Below, piece after piece: positions 18,238 through 26,691 of a stretch of 64,000 nucleotides of DNA. How positions within the stretch are numbered: position 1 is the first letter of the stretch; each line of letters begins with the position of its first letter. Source of the DNA: Pseudomonas sp. RC10 (lineage in GTDB: Bacteria > Pseudomonadota > Gammaproteobacteria > Pseudomonadales > Pseudomonadaceae); the NCBI RefSeq assembly GCF_038397775.1, contig NZ_CP151650.1:2542001-2606000 (forward strand), given 5' to 3'. The notes below the pieces were generated by a model, which saw only the letters and a program-made list of their open reading frames with translations, had not been told where the DNA came from and did not search any database. The position numbers were made by a program, and so were the translations under genes.

Positions 18238-18831
18238 ATGAGCGTTTTCCAATATAACCTGGCCAAAACAGAACTCCTGACCCAACTCTTGAGTCGCCGA
18301 TCGTACTGGCCTCTTGTGGGACCTGTCCCCACAGAAGACGAGTTGCATCAGGTATTTGAGGCGACGATGCGCGCGCCGGACCACAGCAACCTCAAGCCTT
18401 GGCGTTTTTTCACGATTCAGGGAGAGGCGCTGTCGGCGCTGGGCGATATTTTCGCAGCGGCAGCGGTCAAGCGTGGCGATGACGACAATGGTGACCGTTC
18501 GCGGCGTCAGGCTGTCGCTGCACCGATGATCATCGCAGTGGGAGCACGGATTTATGATGATGAGCGAGTGCCCGAGGTGGAGCAGATCCTCTCGGTAGGC
18601 GCTGCGGCGATGAATCTGCTTAACGCGCTGCATCTTTTCGGCTATGGCGCTTATTGGGCGACGGGACCCAATGCCTATGACCCTGATGTGCGCAACGCCT
18701 TGGGGTTGAAAGAAGCGTCTGACCAGTTGCTGGGCTTCATTTATGTGGGTTCTCCTTCCAAGCAACGGGCGCCGAAGGTTCGTCCTTCATCTGAGACGCT
18801 CGTGACGCCATGGAGCCACTCATTGGCATGA
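18238..18831 (+). CDS. nitroreductase family protein (YdjA-like)
   Basis: A 197-aa FMN-dependent oxidoreductase. Visible features: the short-form N-terminus LLSRRSYWPLVGPVPTEDEL, the FMN-contact loop APDHSNLKPWRFFTIQG, AAPMIIAVGARI, and GAAAMNLLNALHLFGYGAYWATGP, which match the minimal YdjA subgroup. Such enzymes use NAD(P)H to reduce nitroaromatics or other electron-poor compounds in vitro; the natural substrate is unknown. It follows the efflux operon on the same strand (111 nt gap), so a link with aromatic compounds is possible. Confidence 0.9.
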   Translation: MSVFQYNLAKTELLTQLLSRRSYWPLVGPVPTEDELHQVFEATMRAPDHSNLKPWRFFTIQGEALSALGDIFAAAAVKRGDDDNGDRSRRQAVAAPMIIAVGARIYDDERVPEVEQILSVGAAAMNLLNALHLFGYGAYWATGPNAYDPDVRNALGLKEASDQLLGFIYVGSPSKQRAPKVRPSSETLVTPWSHSLA

Positions 18832-18844
18832 ATCGCATGCCACG

Positions 18845-19357
18845 GTGGCAAAAAACACTGCGTGCACCCGGAGGGTTGCCGAGATGATGTCCGATGAAGG
18901 TATAACAATAAGATCTACACTTCGCGATTACCTTGAAGTGCATTTTCTTCTAGAGGTCCAGACAGCACGTCTGGCTGCTCGTCGGCGAACGATGAGCGAT
19001 ATCCGGGACTTGTGGTTCGCTTTGGCGAGACGAGGTGAGTACAGCGAAAGCGATGATCTTGCCTGTTTCTCGGATCGTGACCAGGCGGTGCATGAAGCCG
19101 TGGCCGCGGCTTCTCACAATGACGTGTTATGGTCCGTGTACAGGTCGCTGAATGCAGCATTCCACCGACCGTATCTTTCTATATATGCAGATCATGCGTT
19201 ATTTGAGCCGAGCCTTGCTGCACACGCGAAGATCATCGAGGCAATCATTTATGGAGACGAGGAGGCGGCCGTTGGAGCAGTGCGAGCGATGTTCACCCCA
19301 CTGCTCGAGCGAGTGGCCTTGTTGCCGGAAGTGATACCGACGAAGTTCATTAACTGA
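18845..19357 (+). CDS. orphan FCD ligand-binding domain (GntR regulator without its HTH)
   Basis: 170 aa that match only the C-terminal FCD half of FadR/VanR-type GntR regulators: LRDYLEVHFLLEVQTARLAARR, the metal/ligand motif VHEAVAAASHN (~80), LNAAFHRPYLSIYADH, and HAKIIEAIIYGDEEAAVGAVRAMF. The ~70-residue winged HTH that should precede it is absent: 13 nt upstream is the nitroreductase stop. The frame is clean, so it may be a decaying remnant or a free sensor domain. No convincing ribosome binding site supports ATG 18845; an in-frame ATG at 18884 or 18887 is also possible. Confidence 0.75.
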   Translation: MAKNTACTRRVAEMMSDEGITIRSTLRDYLEVHFLLEVQTARLAARRRTMSDIRDLWFALARRGEYSESDDLACFSDRDQAVHEAVAAASHNDVLWSVYRSLNAAFHRPYLSIYADHALFEPSLAAHAKIIEAIIYGDEEAAVGAVRAMFTPLLERVALLPEVIPTKFIN

Positions 19358-19381
19358 GACCGCTATTAGAGGGAGACGACG

Positions 19382-19801
19382 ATGTCTCGCATTTTGCATT
19401 GTGCCCGGCATTGCTCCCCTGCGGAGCAATGTCTGCTGAAAGGGATGCGCGCGGTCTGCGATGTCACCGAAGGGCTCAACGTTGCAGCGGCGAACTTTTT
19501 CAAGCTGGGTTTGAATGCCGAGCTTGCGGAGAGTTTTATTCGGCTCATTCAGCAAATTCGACAGGATTGCCCCCGTTTCGAATTACTCCAATCTTCCTCC
19601 CCGTTCATCAGTGCTGATGAGCTTAGCTTGTTGGCGGTCCTGGCACTGGAGTCGAAGTCCATACCACGGCGAGCGGATGAGGGCCCCGATTTTCAACCGG
19701 ACATCGCACGTCATTTAGAAAAATGCGGAAAGATTATTGCTGTCAGCAATATAGTGCTGAAGGCCCGTCCGTTGCGTAAGCGTCTCCTCAAGGTCTCCTG
19801 A
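19382..19801 (+). CDS. hypothetical protein, 139 aa, Cys-rich N-terminus
   Basis: ATG 19382 has a good GAGGGAG site just upstream, 24 nt after the FCD gene, so the two may be co-expressed. The N-terminus has four cysteines in a tight cluster (C-X3-C at residues 7 and 11, then C17 and C26), followed by an all-helical stretch (AANFFKLGLNAELAESFIRLIQQIRQ). No signal peptide or membrane helix. The second half (LSLLAVLALESKSIPRR, then CGKIIAVSNIVL) is also helical. I do not recognise a family; a metal or iron-sulfur site at the N-terminus is only a possibility. Confidence 0.65.
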   Translation: MSRILHCARHCSPAEQCLLKGMRAVCDVTEGLNVAAANFFKLGLNAELAESFIRLIQQIRQDCPRFELLQSSSPFISADELSLLAVLALESKSIPRRADEGPDFQPDIARHLEKCGKIIAVSNIVLKARPLRKRLLKVS

Positions 19802-19896
19802 GCGTTGGCCAGGATTCCATATCCTCCCTGTCTCCAGACAGCACATTGTTGCGGTTTTTGTCATAGATAATATCAGTCCGTTTACTGTTTGAAGTG

Positions 19897-19924
19897 GTCC
19901 GAACTCGTTATCTTTAGTTCGGAC
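19897..19924. promoter_or_regulatory. perfect 9-bp inverted repeat upstream of the second porin
   Basis: GTCCGAACT and AGTTCGGAC enclose 10 nt, about 110 nt before the OprD start. A second element, TTCGT-N6-ACGAA, follows near 19948-19963. Either could be an operator or a leader hairpin. Confidence 0.4.
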
Positions 19925-20033
19925 TCGTCTGCGTTGACGAACCGGTATTCGTTTTTTACGAACCGCACAGTCCTCCCTATAAAAATTATTTGCCAATGCC
20001 TTGGGCGAAGGTGTTCGCCTTTCTGGAGCACAT

Positions 20034-21350
20034 ATGAAAAATTCATCGCGGGTGGCGTTGGTGGTCACACTCGGCTGTATTCAACACAGCTATGCATCGG
20101 GTTTTATCGAAGACAGTAAAGCGAGCCTTGATCTTCGAAATTTTTACTTTAATCAGGACACCCGGAATCAGAAGGCGCCTACAGACCAAGAGTGGGGGCA
20201 AGCGTTTATGCTCAACTACCAGTCCGGCTTTACTGAGGGGTTGGTCGGCGTGGGGCTTGATCTGCAAATGCTGTATGGGGTTCGGCTTGATGCGTCTGGG
20301 CGTGCGGGCAAAGCGGGTGAAAGTAATACGCCCGGTAGTGTATTTCCCTTGGACGACGGTAAGGCCGCTAACGACTTCAGCAAACCGGGAGCTACCGCCA
20401 AGTTTCGCATTTCGCAGACCCAACTGAAGGTCGGCACGTTAACACCGAAAATTCCCGTCCTGGTTTACGAGGATGGGCGATTGCTGCCCGAGACCTTCCG
20501 CGGCTGGCAGGTCGACTCGAAAGAACTGGATAAATTCAACTTCATGGCGGGGCGCATCGAACAAGTGCTGGACCGGAACTCCACAAACGGTCAAGGCATG
20601 TCGATTGCGGGTGCCAACGACCCTGTAAAAGGAAAATTCAGTAACCAATTTTATTACACCGGCGTCGACTACAACCCCACTAAGAACCTACAGCTCCAGT
20701 ACTACTACGGCAGCCTGGAAGATTTTTATCAGCAGCACTTTTTGGGGCTGATCCATAACTGGCAGCTTCCCGTGGGGACGCTCAAGACCGATCTCCGGTA
20801 TTTCTACAGCACGTCTGACGGAAAGAATGGCAGCCAGTCGGGACGAAACGAGGGCTACGTCAGCGCGGGCTACTACGGTAATGGGGTCAACGTCGGAAAA
20901 GTTGACAACAAACTATGGAGTGGTCTGTTTACCTATAGCCTTCAAGGCCATTCGTTGAGCCTCGGGTATCAGAAAACCACTGGCGAAAGTGACTTTCCCC
21001 ATATCAACCAGGGGCAAGGTCGTTCTGTGTATTTGATTACCAACTCTCAGTCGCTGAAGTTTGTCAATGCTGGGGAGGAGGCGACGGTCGGCACGTACGC
21101 CTATGATTTTTCGACGATCGGGCTGACGGGGCTGAAGTCGAGTGTGACCTACATCAGCGGTCGGCATATCGATACGCCCACTCAAAGTAACAAAGAGTGG
21201 GAACGAGATATGAGGATCGATTACGTCGTGCCTTCGGGGACGTTCAAGGGGCTTGGCCTGATGTGGAGAGGGGCGGTGTTCCGGGGTAACGACAGCGCCG
21301 ACAAGGATGAAACACGTCTGATGGTGAGCTACAGCATCCCGCTCATGTGA
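20034..21350 (+). CDS. OprD-family outer-membrane porin (second copy)
   Basis: 438 aa from ATG 20034, with GGAG about 7 nt upstream. Signal peptide ends around YASGF; then ASLDLRNFYFNQDTRN and WGQAFMLNYQSGFTEGLVGVGLDLQMLYGVRLD, the OprD opening, aromatic strands (QLQYYYGSLEDFY, LKTDLRYFYSTSDG), the family loop YISGRHID and the terminal strand ETRLMVSYSIPLM. It clearly differs from the porin at 954, so these are not recent duplicates. A strong terminator follows at once. Confidence 0.93.
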   Translation: MKNSSRVALVVTLGCIQHSYASGFIEDSKASLDLRNFYFNQDTRNQKAPTDQEWGQAFMLNYQSGFTEGLVGVGLDLQMLYGVRLDASGRAGKAGESNTPGSVFPLDDGKAANDFSKPGATAKFRISQTQLKVGTLTPKIPVLVYEDGRLLPETFRGWQVDSKELDKFNFMAGRIEQVLDRNSTNGQGMSIAGANDPVKGKFSNQFYYTGVDYNPTKNLQLQYYYGSLEDFYQQHFLGLIHNWQLPVGTLKTDLRYFYSTSDGKNGSQSGRNEGYVSAGYYGNGVNVGKVDNKLWSGLFTYSLQGHSLSLGYQKTTGESDFPHINQGQGRSVYLITNSQSLKFVNAGEEATVGTYAYDFSTIGLTGLKSSVTYISGRHIDTPTQSNKEWERDMRIDYVVPSGTFKGLGLMWRGAVFRGNDSADKDETRLMVSYSIPLM

Positions 21351-21369
21351 AGTCAGTGTTTGATCCAGG

Positions 21370-21395
21370 AAAGACCCCGATCGGGGTCTTTTTGT
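21370..21395. terminator. intrinsic terminator between convergent porin and AraC genes
   Basis: A perfect AAAGACCCCGA/TCGGGGTCTTT stem followed by TTTTTG on the plus strand. Since it is palindromic, it should also serve the AraC gene reading towards it on the minus strand. Confidence 0.9.
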
Positions 21396-21398
21396 GTT

Positions 21399-22166
21399 TC
21401 AGGTCCTGGCGAAATATTTGGTAGGGCTACAGCCAAACACCGATCGAAATACCGCGATGAAACTGCTGGAGCTTTCATACCCGATCGCTGCGGCTGTACT
21501 GGTCACGGACTCACCGGCCGCCAGATTTTCCAGCGCTACCATCAAGCGCAGCCGCAAGCGCCACGCACCAAAACCCATGCCCGTTTCAGTTGAAAACAGT
21601 CGCTCCAAGGTTCGCGGGCTGGCGCCGACGTGATGGGCAATATCTTTCAGGGGTCTCGTGTCGTTCGGGTTTTTCTTGATCAGATTAGCGGCCTTGACCG
21701 CTCGCTTGTCGACAGGCTCAGGAAGAAAAAACGCTTCCTGTTCGAGAAGCGCCAAATGATCAAGCAACACAGTGCCCAATCTAAACTCTCGGGTGTCGCC
21801 TTCGTACGATGCTGGCAATTGAGCGCACGCCAGTATCAACTCGCGGACCAGGTTTGAGATGTTTAAAACGGAACACCGTTTCCAGTCGGGTATCCCAGGA
21901 GTGTCCTCTCGAACATAGACAGCCCTTAAAGAGATCGGGCGGGAGTGTTTGAACGTGTGTGAGATGCCTGCCGGAATCCAGAGTGCGCGGTGCGGCGGCA
22001 ATACCCAGATGCCTTGGGGCGTCTCGACGGTCATGGAACCGTTGACGGCATACATGACCTGCGCGTGATGATCGTGCCTGTGTTCGGCTTCGAATCCTGG
22101 GGGGTATTCGCGTTCGACCCCTTGCACGGGAGCGTCGCCGAAGACGGGCAGCGGAAATATGGACAT
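21399..22166 (-). CDS. AraC-family regulator with N-terminal cupin
   Basis: 255 aa. An N-terminal AraC-binding cupin (residues ~20-95: HRHDHHAQVMYAVNGSMTVETPQG, PPHRALWIPAGISHTF, with metal-type histidines), then a C-terminal pair of HTHs (~160-255: LKDIAHHVGASPRTLERLFSTETGMGFGAWRLRLRL and STAAAIGYESSSSFIAVFRSVFGCSPTKYF). This is the short AraC type common in proteobacteria, often self-standing next to transporters. It converges on the OprD porin; the 388-bp region upstream of it faces the panB gene. Confidence 0.92.
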   Translation of the reverse strand: MSIFPLPVFGDAPVQGVEREYPPGFEAEHRHDHHAQVMYAVNGSMTVETPQGIWVLPPHRALWIPAGISHTFKHSRPISLRAVYVREDTPGIPDWKRCSVLNISNLVRELILACAQLPASYEGDTREFRLGTVLLDHLALLEQEAFFLPEPVDKRAVKAANLIKKNPNDTRPLKDIAHHVGASPRTLERLFSTETGMGFGAWRLRLRLMVALENLAAGESVTSTAAAIGYESSSSFIAVFRSVFGCSPTKYFART

Positions 22167-22554
22167 GGCGCGATCGCACTATTCAGGATCTTCCTGTCAG
22201 TATCGTGCCATCCATTTGCAGTGTAAATCCGGCGCTGCGCTTTTTGTTGCAGCGCGAACGAAGTGAATGTCTGGACAGCACGGCCGATCAGAGCCGGGAG
22301 CCGCTACCTTGTGGGACGTGGCGGGATCGGACAAGTATTTGACTTGATTCCGAGAGTCTCGCCGAGACTGGATCGCCATACTCCTGCCACCTGTTGGCGA
22401 AAACCGAAACGCTCCAGAAGGAGTTGATTTCGGGTGTTCGTCAGCCAGAAGCCCGCGCCACACATTAGCCCCACGTCATGGACGCGGGTAGCCCCGACGC
22501 ACACAGTCGCTTGCCTTGTAGCGACGCTCCCACTTCCAGGATGCTCGACCTTAC
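22167..22554. other. 388-bp intergenic region between AraC and panB-like genes
   Basis: Must hold divergent promoters for the AraC gene and the panB-like gene. I see no coding frame with a ribosome binding site, no REP palindrome and no striking inverted repeat. Confidence 0.4.
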
Positions 22555-23379
22555 ATGTCCGCCCAACGTGAGTTTAAAAGAATAACGGTGCCCGATATCG
22601 TCCGGCGCAAAGGTCAGGAAAAGATTGTCTGCCTGACCGCTTACACAGCACCGATCGCTGAATTACTCGACCCCATGGTTGATTTGCTGTTGGTGGGTGA
22701 TTCGGTCGGGATGGTCATTCATGGGTTGCCCAGCACGTTGGGTGTCTCCGTGGAGATGATGATCATGCATGGCCAAGCGGTGATGAGGGGGGCGTCGCGG
22801 GCTTTGGTGGTCGTCGATTTGCCGTTCGGAAGCTACGAGCGGAGCGCTGACCAGGCATATGACACCGCTGTTCGCATCATGCAGGAGACCGGTTGCCAGG
22901 CGGTCAAGCTGGAGTCCAATCCCGGTTGTGCCCGTACCGTGGAATTTCTGACTGGCAGGGGCATCCCGGTCATGGGGCATGTCGGCCTGACGCCGCAGTC
23001 TGTCAACCTTGATGGGGGCTTCAAGACCAAAGGGCGCTCAGCAGTCGAGCGAGCGCGAATTGTGAAAGAGGCAGAGGAGATAGCCAATGCCGGTGCTTTC
23101 GCGGTAGTCGTTGAGGGCGTTTTTGAAGACGTTGCCGAGGAGGTGACGCGGACGTTATCAATCCCCACGATTGGCATCGGCGCATCCTCCTCCTGTGATG
23201 GGCAAATCCTGGTCGTTGACGACATGCTTGGATTATTCGAAAGGGTTCCGAAGTTTGTTCGCCGCTACGGCGCTCTGCGGGAACACATAGAAGCGGCGGT
23301 AAAACGGTACTCACAAGACGTTAAGGGCAGTGTGTTTCCAAGTAGCGATGAATGTTACCAGTGTGAGAGCCAAGGTTGA
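22555..23379 (+). CDS. panB: 3-methyl-2-oxobutanoate hydroxymethyltransferase (PanB family, likely second copy)
   Basis: 274 aa, the usual PanB length. The enzyme transfers a hydroxymethyl group from methylene-THF to a 2-oxo acid (ketopantoate synthesis). Residues matching the E. coli metal and catalytic positions are present: VGDSVGMV (Asp), VVDLPFGSY (Asp), AVKLES (Lys, Glu), VVVEGV (Glu), plus GHVGLTPQSVNLDGGFKTKGR and IPTIGIGASSSCDGQILV. No panC is nearby, while most pseudomonads carry panB next to panC elsewhere. The tail (SSDECYQCESQG) is longer and Cys-containing. It is 44 nt upstream of the 2OG-Fe(II) oxygenase, so it may act on a related 2-oxo acid in an accessory pathway. Confidence 0.88.
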   Translation: MSAQREFKRITVPDIVRRKGQEKIVCLTAYTAPIAELLDPMVDLLLVGDSVGMVIHGLPSTLGVSVEMMIMHGQAVMRGASRALVVVDLPFGSYERSADQAYDTAVRIMQETGCQAVKLESNPGCARTVEFLTGRGIPVMGHVGLTPQSVNLDGGFKTKGRSAVERARIVKEAEEIANAGAFAVVVEGVFEDVAEEVTRTLSIPTIGIGASSSCDGQILVVDDMLGLFERVPKFVRRYGALREHIEAAVKRYSQDVKGSVFPSSDECYQCESQG

Positions 23380-23423
23380 GTTGCCGGGTGCGCTGTGCGG
23401 ATGGTGTCCTTTGAGACGCCGTC

Positions 23424-24170
23424 TTGAATAACTGTCTGATCACAACAGGTTCTGCGTCGTTCCTGTTCGAGGTTCCGGATTTCACTACGTCCCGGCAGAC
23501 CAGCTCCACAAGGGCAAAGCGGGATATCAACGACGTTTACGAAGAGCTGGACCGTCGAGGGTGGGCGACACTTCCGGGCGTTATGGCCGAGCCGGAAATT
23601 GACCAGCTTTTATCAGCCCTTCAGGGGGTTTCCGAGGGGGGGAGCGAGGAGCAACTGCGCGCGCTGAGCCCTTGCGAGCAATGTTTGACTGGCCCGCTAC
23701 CTGAACCTTTGGAAAGCTGGGGTCGAGCGCTGCGTTCAGCGTTAACCCCGATTGCACACCGCTGGAAATCCGATGTCGGCCATTCACGTCTGTTCTCATC
23801 GAGCGCCAGTGTGAAAAGTGTTTGCGAGCCCCCGGCATTGCACGCGCGATTATCGTACTTGTTCGCCGATCAAATGCAGGCGCTCGGACATGACGCTGCG
23901 CGGGGTGAAGCCTTTCCCATCCAAATGGTGGTCCTGCTTTCTGAACCAGACCGAGATTTTGTGGGAGGTGAGTTCGTGATCGCAGACCAACGCCCTCGCA
24001 TGCATTCGAGGCCGATGGTGATTCCTCTCAACAAAGGGGACGCTGCCCTGATTGCGGCATCCCAGAGGCCAGTGAAGGGACGGAGCGGTGTTTGCCACAT
24101 GACGCTGCGACACGGCGTGAGCCGAGTACGATCAGGCAGCCGTATAGGGTTGGAACTGTTTCTTGGATAA
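23424..24170 (+). CDS. 2OG-Fe(II) oxygenase family protein (DUF2086-like)
   Basis: Opening YEELDRRGWATLPGVM and the core FPIQMVVLLSEPDRDFVGGEFVIADQRPRMHSRPMVIPLNKGDAALI, with RHGVSRVRSGSR near the end, match the COG3826-type 2-oxoglutarate/Fe(II) oxygenases. Two family marks look altered: the Tyr-Gly before the FPxQ strand reads AARGEA, and the usual terminal FHDA is replaced by FLG. So a changed metal site or loss of activity cannot be excluded. The start is uncertain: TTG 23424 has only a weak GAGA-type site. Predicted 248 aa. Closely follows panB. Confidence 0.75.
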   Translation: MNNCLITTGSASFLFEVPDFTTSRQTSSTRAKRDINDVYEELDRRGWATLPGVMAEPEIDQLLSALQGVSEGGSEEQLRALSPCEQCLTGPLPEPLESWGRALRSALTPIAHRWKSDVGHSRLFSSSASVKSVCEPPALHARLSYLFADQMQALGHDAARGEAFPIQMVVLLSEPDRDFVGGEFVIADQRPRMHSRPMVIPLNKGDAALIAASQRPVKGRSGVCHMTLRHGVSRVRSGSRIGLELFLG

Positions 24171-24381
24171 GCCCTTGTGTCCTGGCTAGCGCCCCTGAAT
24201 CCAAGGCGGTGCGGGCATCTGCTCATTGAGCACATTCGCTGTATATGTTGGCGGTTTTGCGATGCCAGCCTTGGTGGGCCTTGGCCGATGATCTGTTCCA
24301 GTGTGGAACGCTGGCGTTCGCCTTCCAGCAAGAGATTGCCCCATTCATCCCTGTCGAAGTCATGAGTGATCTGACGCCATC

Positions 24382-24909
24382 ATGCACAAACCTCACAAGA
24401 CGCTTCGGCTCGTCGCTGATCATCTCAAACGTGTCGGTGCTTCTAAAGCGTCCAGCCCCTCTCGGGTTTGGGATGAGCTGGAACAGGTGTCAGCGTCGGG
24501 CGACCTGCCTGCCTTCGGCCATCAAGGCTACTGTGATCAGCAAAAACGCTTTGGTGCGGTCCGGCACTACCACGGCCGATTGATTTATGTGGTGTCCGGT
24601 GAGTTGCATGCAGAACTGGCCGCAGAGGTCATACGTGTGAGATCGAAATCTGCGTTTTGGATACCCCCTTTGGTTCGGCATGAACTAAGCGTCAGCGCTG
24701 GAACAAAGTTTTACACGGTGTACGTTCATGTGTTGCTTGTGTCTCACATGCCTCCGAGATGTTGGCGTTTCGGGGCGTCTCGTTTATTGGAGCAGGTCGC
24801 GCACACGCTTTCCAATACGCCGCTGGGTTCCCGCGTGACCAAACAAAATAAGCTGCTCGCTGCGGTGTTGATCGACGAAATCAATAACGGTCGGCTCACC
24901 GGTATCTAG
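24382..24909 (+). CDS. orphan cupin (AraC sensor-like, no HTH), paralogue A
   Basis: 175 aa resembling the ligand-binding cupin half of AraC regulators: FGHQGYCDQQKRFGAVRHYHGRLIYVVSGELHAEL with the HYHGRLIYVVSG cupin motif at ~62-74, then SAFWIPPLVRHEL, and a C-terminal helical stretch (LLEQVAHTLSNTP, then KLLAAVLIDEI). There is no DNA-binding domain after it. It is clearly homologous to the protein at 26728. It lies directly upstream of pcaHG, so it may sense protocatechuate-related ligands, or be an enzyme-like cupin. Start ATG 24382 lacks a strong ribosome binding site. Confidence 0.75.
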   Translation: MHKPHKTLRLVADHLKRVGASKASSPSRVWDELEQVSASGDLPAFGHQGYCDQQKRFGAVRHYHGRLIYVVSGELHAELAAEVIRVRSKSAFWIPPLVRHELSVSAGTKFYTVYVHVLLVSHMPPRCWRFGASRLLEQVAHTLSNTPLGSRVTKQNKLLAAVLIDEINNGRLTGI

Positions 24910-25063
24910 TCCGTGGGTATTCGAAAGGTTTCGATTGGCCCCCGTTTAAGCTGTTCCTCCCACTTATAACTTCGTCACTGTGCGCAGATAAAGAGTGTGG
25001 CTGCTTTCGATTTAAAGGAACGTCCTGATCCCATTGAATAAGCGATCGTTATGACGGCGCGGT

Positions 25064-25085
25064 TTCATAATCATTTGGTTATGAA
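25064..25085. promoter_or_regulatory. PcaQ-like LysR operator upstream of pcaHG
   Basis: TTCATAA and TTATGAA form a perfect 7-bp inverted repeat with 8-nt spacer. The inner part, ATAATC-ATTT-GGTTAT, is close to the PcaQ recognition pattern ATAACC-N4-GGTTAA reported for rhizobial pca genes. It is ~110 nt before pcaH, where a LysR activator would bind. Confidence 0.55.
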
Positions 25086-25195
25086 TACCGTCGTTAATTT
25101 CAGTTTTAGCAGGGGGGAGGGCGGAGGAAACTGAATCATCGCCTGCTGATGCATGAAACAGGCGCGACCTCCAATAATGACAGCAGGAGACTGGC

Positions 25196-25915
25196 ATGTC
25201 TGACGCATCCAACAGTCGTTTCGCCATTCGCGATCGTAATTGGCATCCTAAAGCGCTGAACCCCAACTACAAGACCTCGATCCTGCGCTCGCCGCGCCAG
25301 GCGTTGGTCGGTATCCCTCAATCGGTATCTGAAACCACCGGTCCGGATTTTTCTCACCTGCAAATGGGTCGTCACGACAGTGATCTGCTCCTGAATTTCA
25401 ACAACGGTGGCCTCCCCATCGGCGAGCGCATCATTCTTGCCGGGCGGGTCACTGATCAGTATGGCAAGCCCGTTGCACATACCTTGGTGGAGATGTGGCA
25501 GGCGAATGCGGGCGGACGCTATCGCCACTACAAAGACACCTATTTTGCGCCACTGGACCCGAACTTCGGCGGCGTTGGTCGCTGCCTCACTGACCGAGAC
25601 GGCAACTATATCTTCCGGACCATCAAGCCCGGCCCATATCCCTGGCGAAACGGTCCTAATGACTGGCGCCCGGCGCATATTCATTTTTCCATCAGCGGTC
25701 CGTCGATTTCCGCCAAGCTGATCACCCAGATGTATTTCGAGGGCGACCCGCTGATCCCGATGTGCCCGGTCGTCAAGTCCATCGCTGACCCGGACGCCGT
25801 GCAGAGCCTGATCGCTCGATTCGACCTGAGCATGGCCAATCCAATGGATTGCCTGGCTTACCGCTTTGATATCGTCCTGCGCGGTCAGCGCAAGACTCAC
25901 TTCGAAAACGCTTGA
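25196..25915 (+). CDS. pcaH: protocatechuate 3,4-dioxygenase beta subunit
   Basis: Iron-bearing subunit of the intradiol dioxygenase that opens protocatechuate to 3-carboxy-cis,cis-muconate, the first step of the beta-ketoadipate branch. 239 aa; ATG 25196 with AGGAG 7 nt upstream. The four Fe(III) ligands are visible and one residue offset from the P. putida numbering: Tyr109 (GGRYRHY), Tyr148 (PGPYPW), His161 and His163 (RPAHIHFS). [13 protein letters not shown] is the classic fingerprint. Overlaps nothing; pcaG follows 11 nt later, as one transcript. Confidence 0.97.
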   Translation: MSDASNSRFAIRDRNWHPKALNPNYKTSILRSPRQALVGIPQSVSETTGPDFSHLQMGRHDSDLLLNFNNGGLPIGERIILAGRVTDQYGKPVAHTLVEMWQANAGGRYRHYKDTYFAPLDPNFGGVGRCLTDRDGNYIFRTIKPGPYPWRNGPNDWRPAHIHFSISGPSISAKLITQMYFEGDPLIPMCPVVKSIADPDAVQSLIARFDLSMANPMDCLAYRFDIVLRGQRKTHFENA

Positions 25916-25926
25916 GGAAGGCTGTC

Positions 25927-26529
25927 ATGCCCGTTCAACTTCTGCCGGAAACCCCGTCCCAGACCGCTGGTCCTTACGTGCACATTGGCCTCGCACTGGA
26001 AGCCGCAGGTAACCCGGCCCGAGAGCAGGAAATCTGGAATGAAATGGCCAAACCCGGCGCCCCCGGCGAACACATCCTGCTGCTTGGACACGTCTATGAC
26101 GGCAACGGCCACCTGATTCGCGATTCGTTTCTGGAGTTTTGGCAGGCCAATGCCGACGGCGAGTACGACACCGACTACGACCTCAATAAGTCCTTTAACA
26201 GCTTTGGCCGCAGTGCCACGGCTGACGAGGGCGAATGGGTGATCAAGACCGTCAAACCAGGCGTAGTACGCAACGCTGCGGGTGTCCCGATGGCGCCTCA
26301 CGTCAACGTGTCGCTCTTTGCCCGGGGCATCAACATTCATTTACAGACACGCCTCTATTTCAACGATGAAGCTCAAAGCAATGCGGTTGACCCCGTACTG
26401 AACCTGATTGAGCAACCTGCTCGCAGGCAAACGCTGGTGGCCCAACGTTGCATGGTGGAGGGCAACGTTGCCTATCGTTTCGACATCCGGGTGCAGGGCG
26501 CAGACGAAACCGTCTTCTTCGACTTTTGA
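25927..26529 (+). CDS. pcaG: protocatechuate 3,4-dioxygenase alpha subunit
   Basis: Non-catalytic partner of PcaH, 200 aa, that forms half of the substrate pocket. ATG 25927 with AGGAAGG 5 nt upstream is preferred to the TTG at 25912. Visible: LLPETPSQTAGPYVHIGL, ILLLGHVYDGNGHLIRDSFLEFWQANADGEY, and PHVNVSLFARGINIHLQTRLYF. As expected, the iron-liganding Tyr/His set is not complete here. No pcaBDC, pcaIJ or pcaQ gene is adjacent, so the rest of the pathway must be elsewhere in the genome. Confidence 0.97.
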   Translation: MPVQLLPETPSQTAGPYVHIGLALEAAGNPAREQEIWNEMAKPGAPGEHILLLGHVYDGNGHLIRDSFLEFWQANADGEYDTDYDLNKSFNSFGRSATADEGEWVIKTVKPGVVRNAAGVPMAPHVNVSLFARGINIHLQTRLYFNDEAQSNAVDPVLNLIEQPARRQTLVAQRCMVEGNVAYRFDIRVQGADETVFFDF

Positions 26530-26691
26530 CCTGACATTTTGCCCCGCAGGCCATGCTGCAAATCTGACTCAGACACAGAATTGCCGAAGCGTTATCTGGG
26601 CACATTTGCAGGATATTTTGGCGGATTAGCGATGCCGGGTTTAACCCAATTAGCTGATGATCCGAGTCGGTAATCCGTCATGCCTCGGTCG

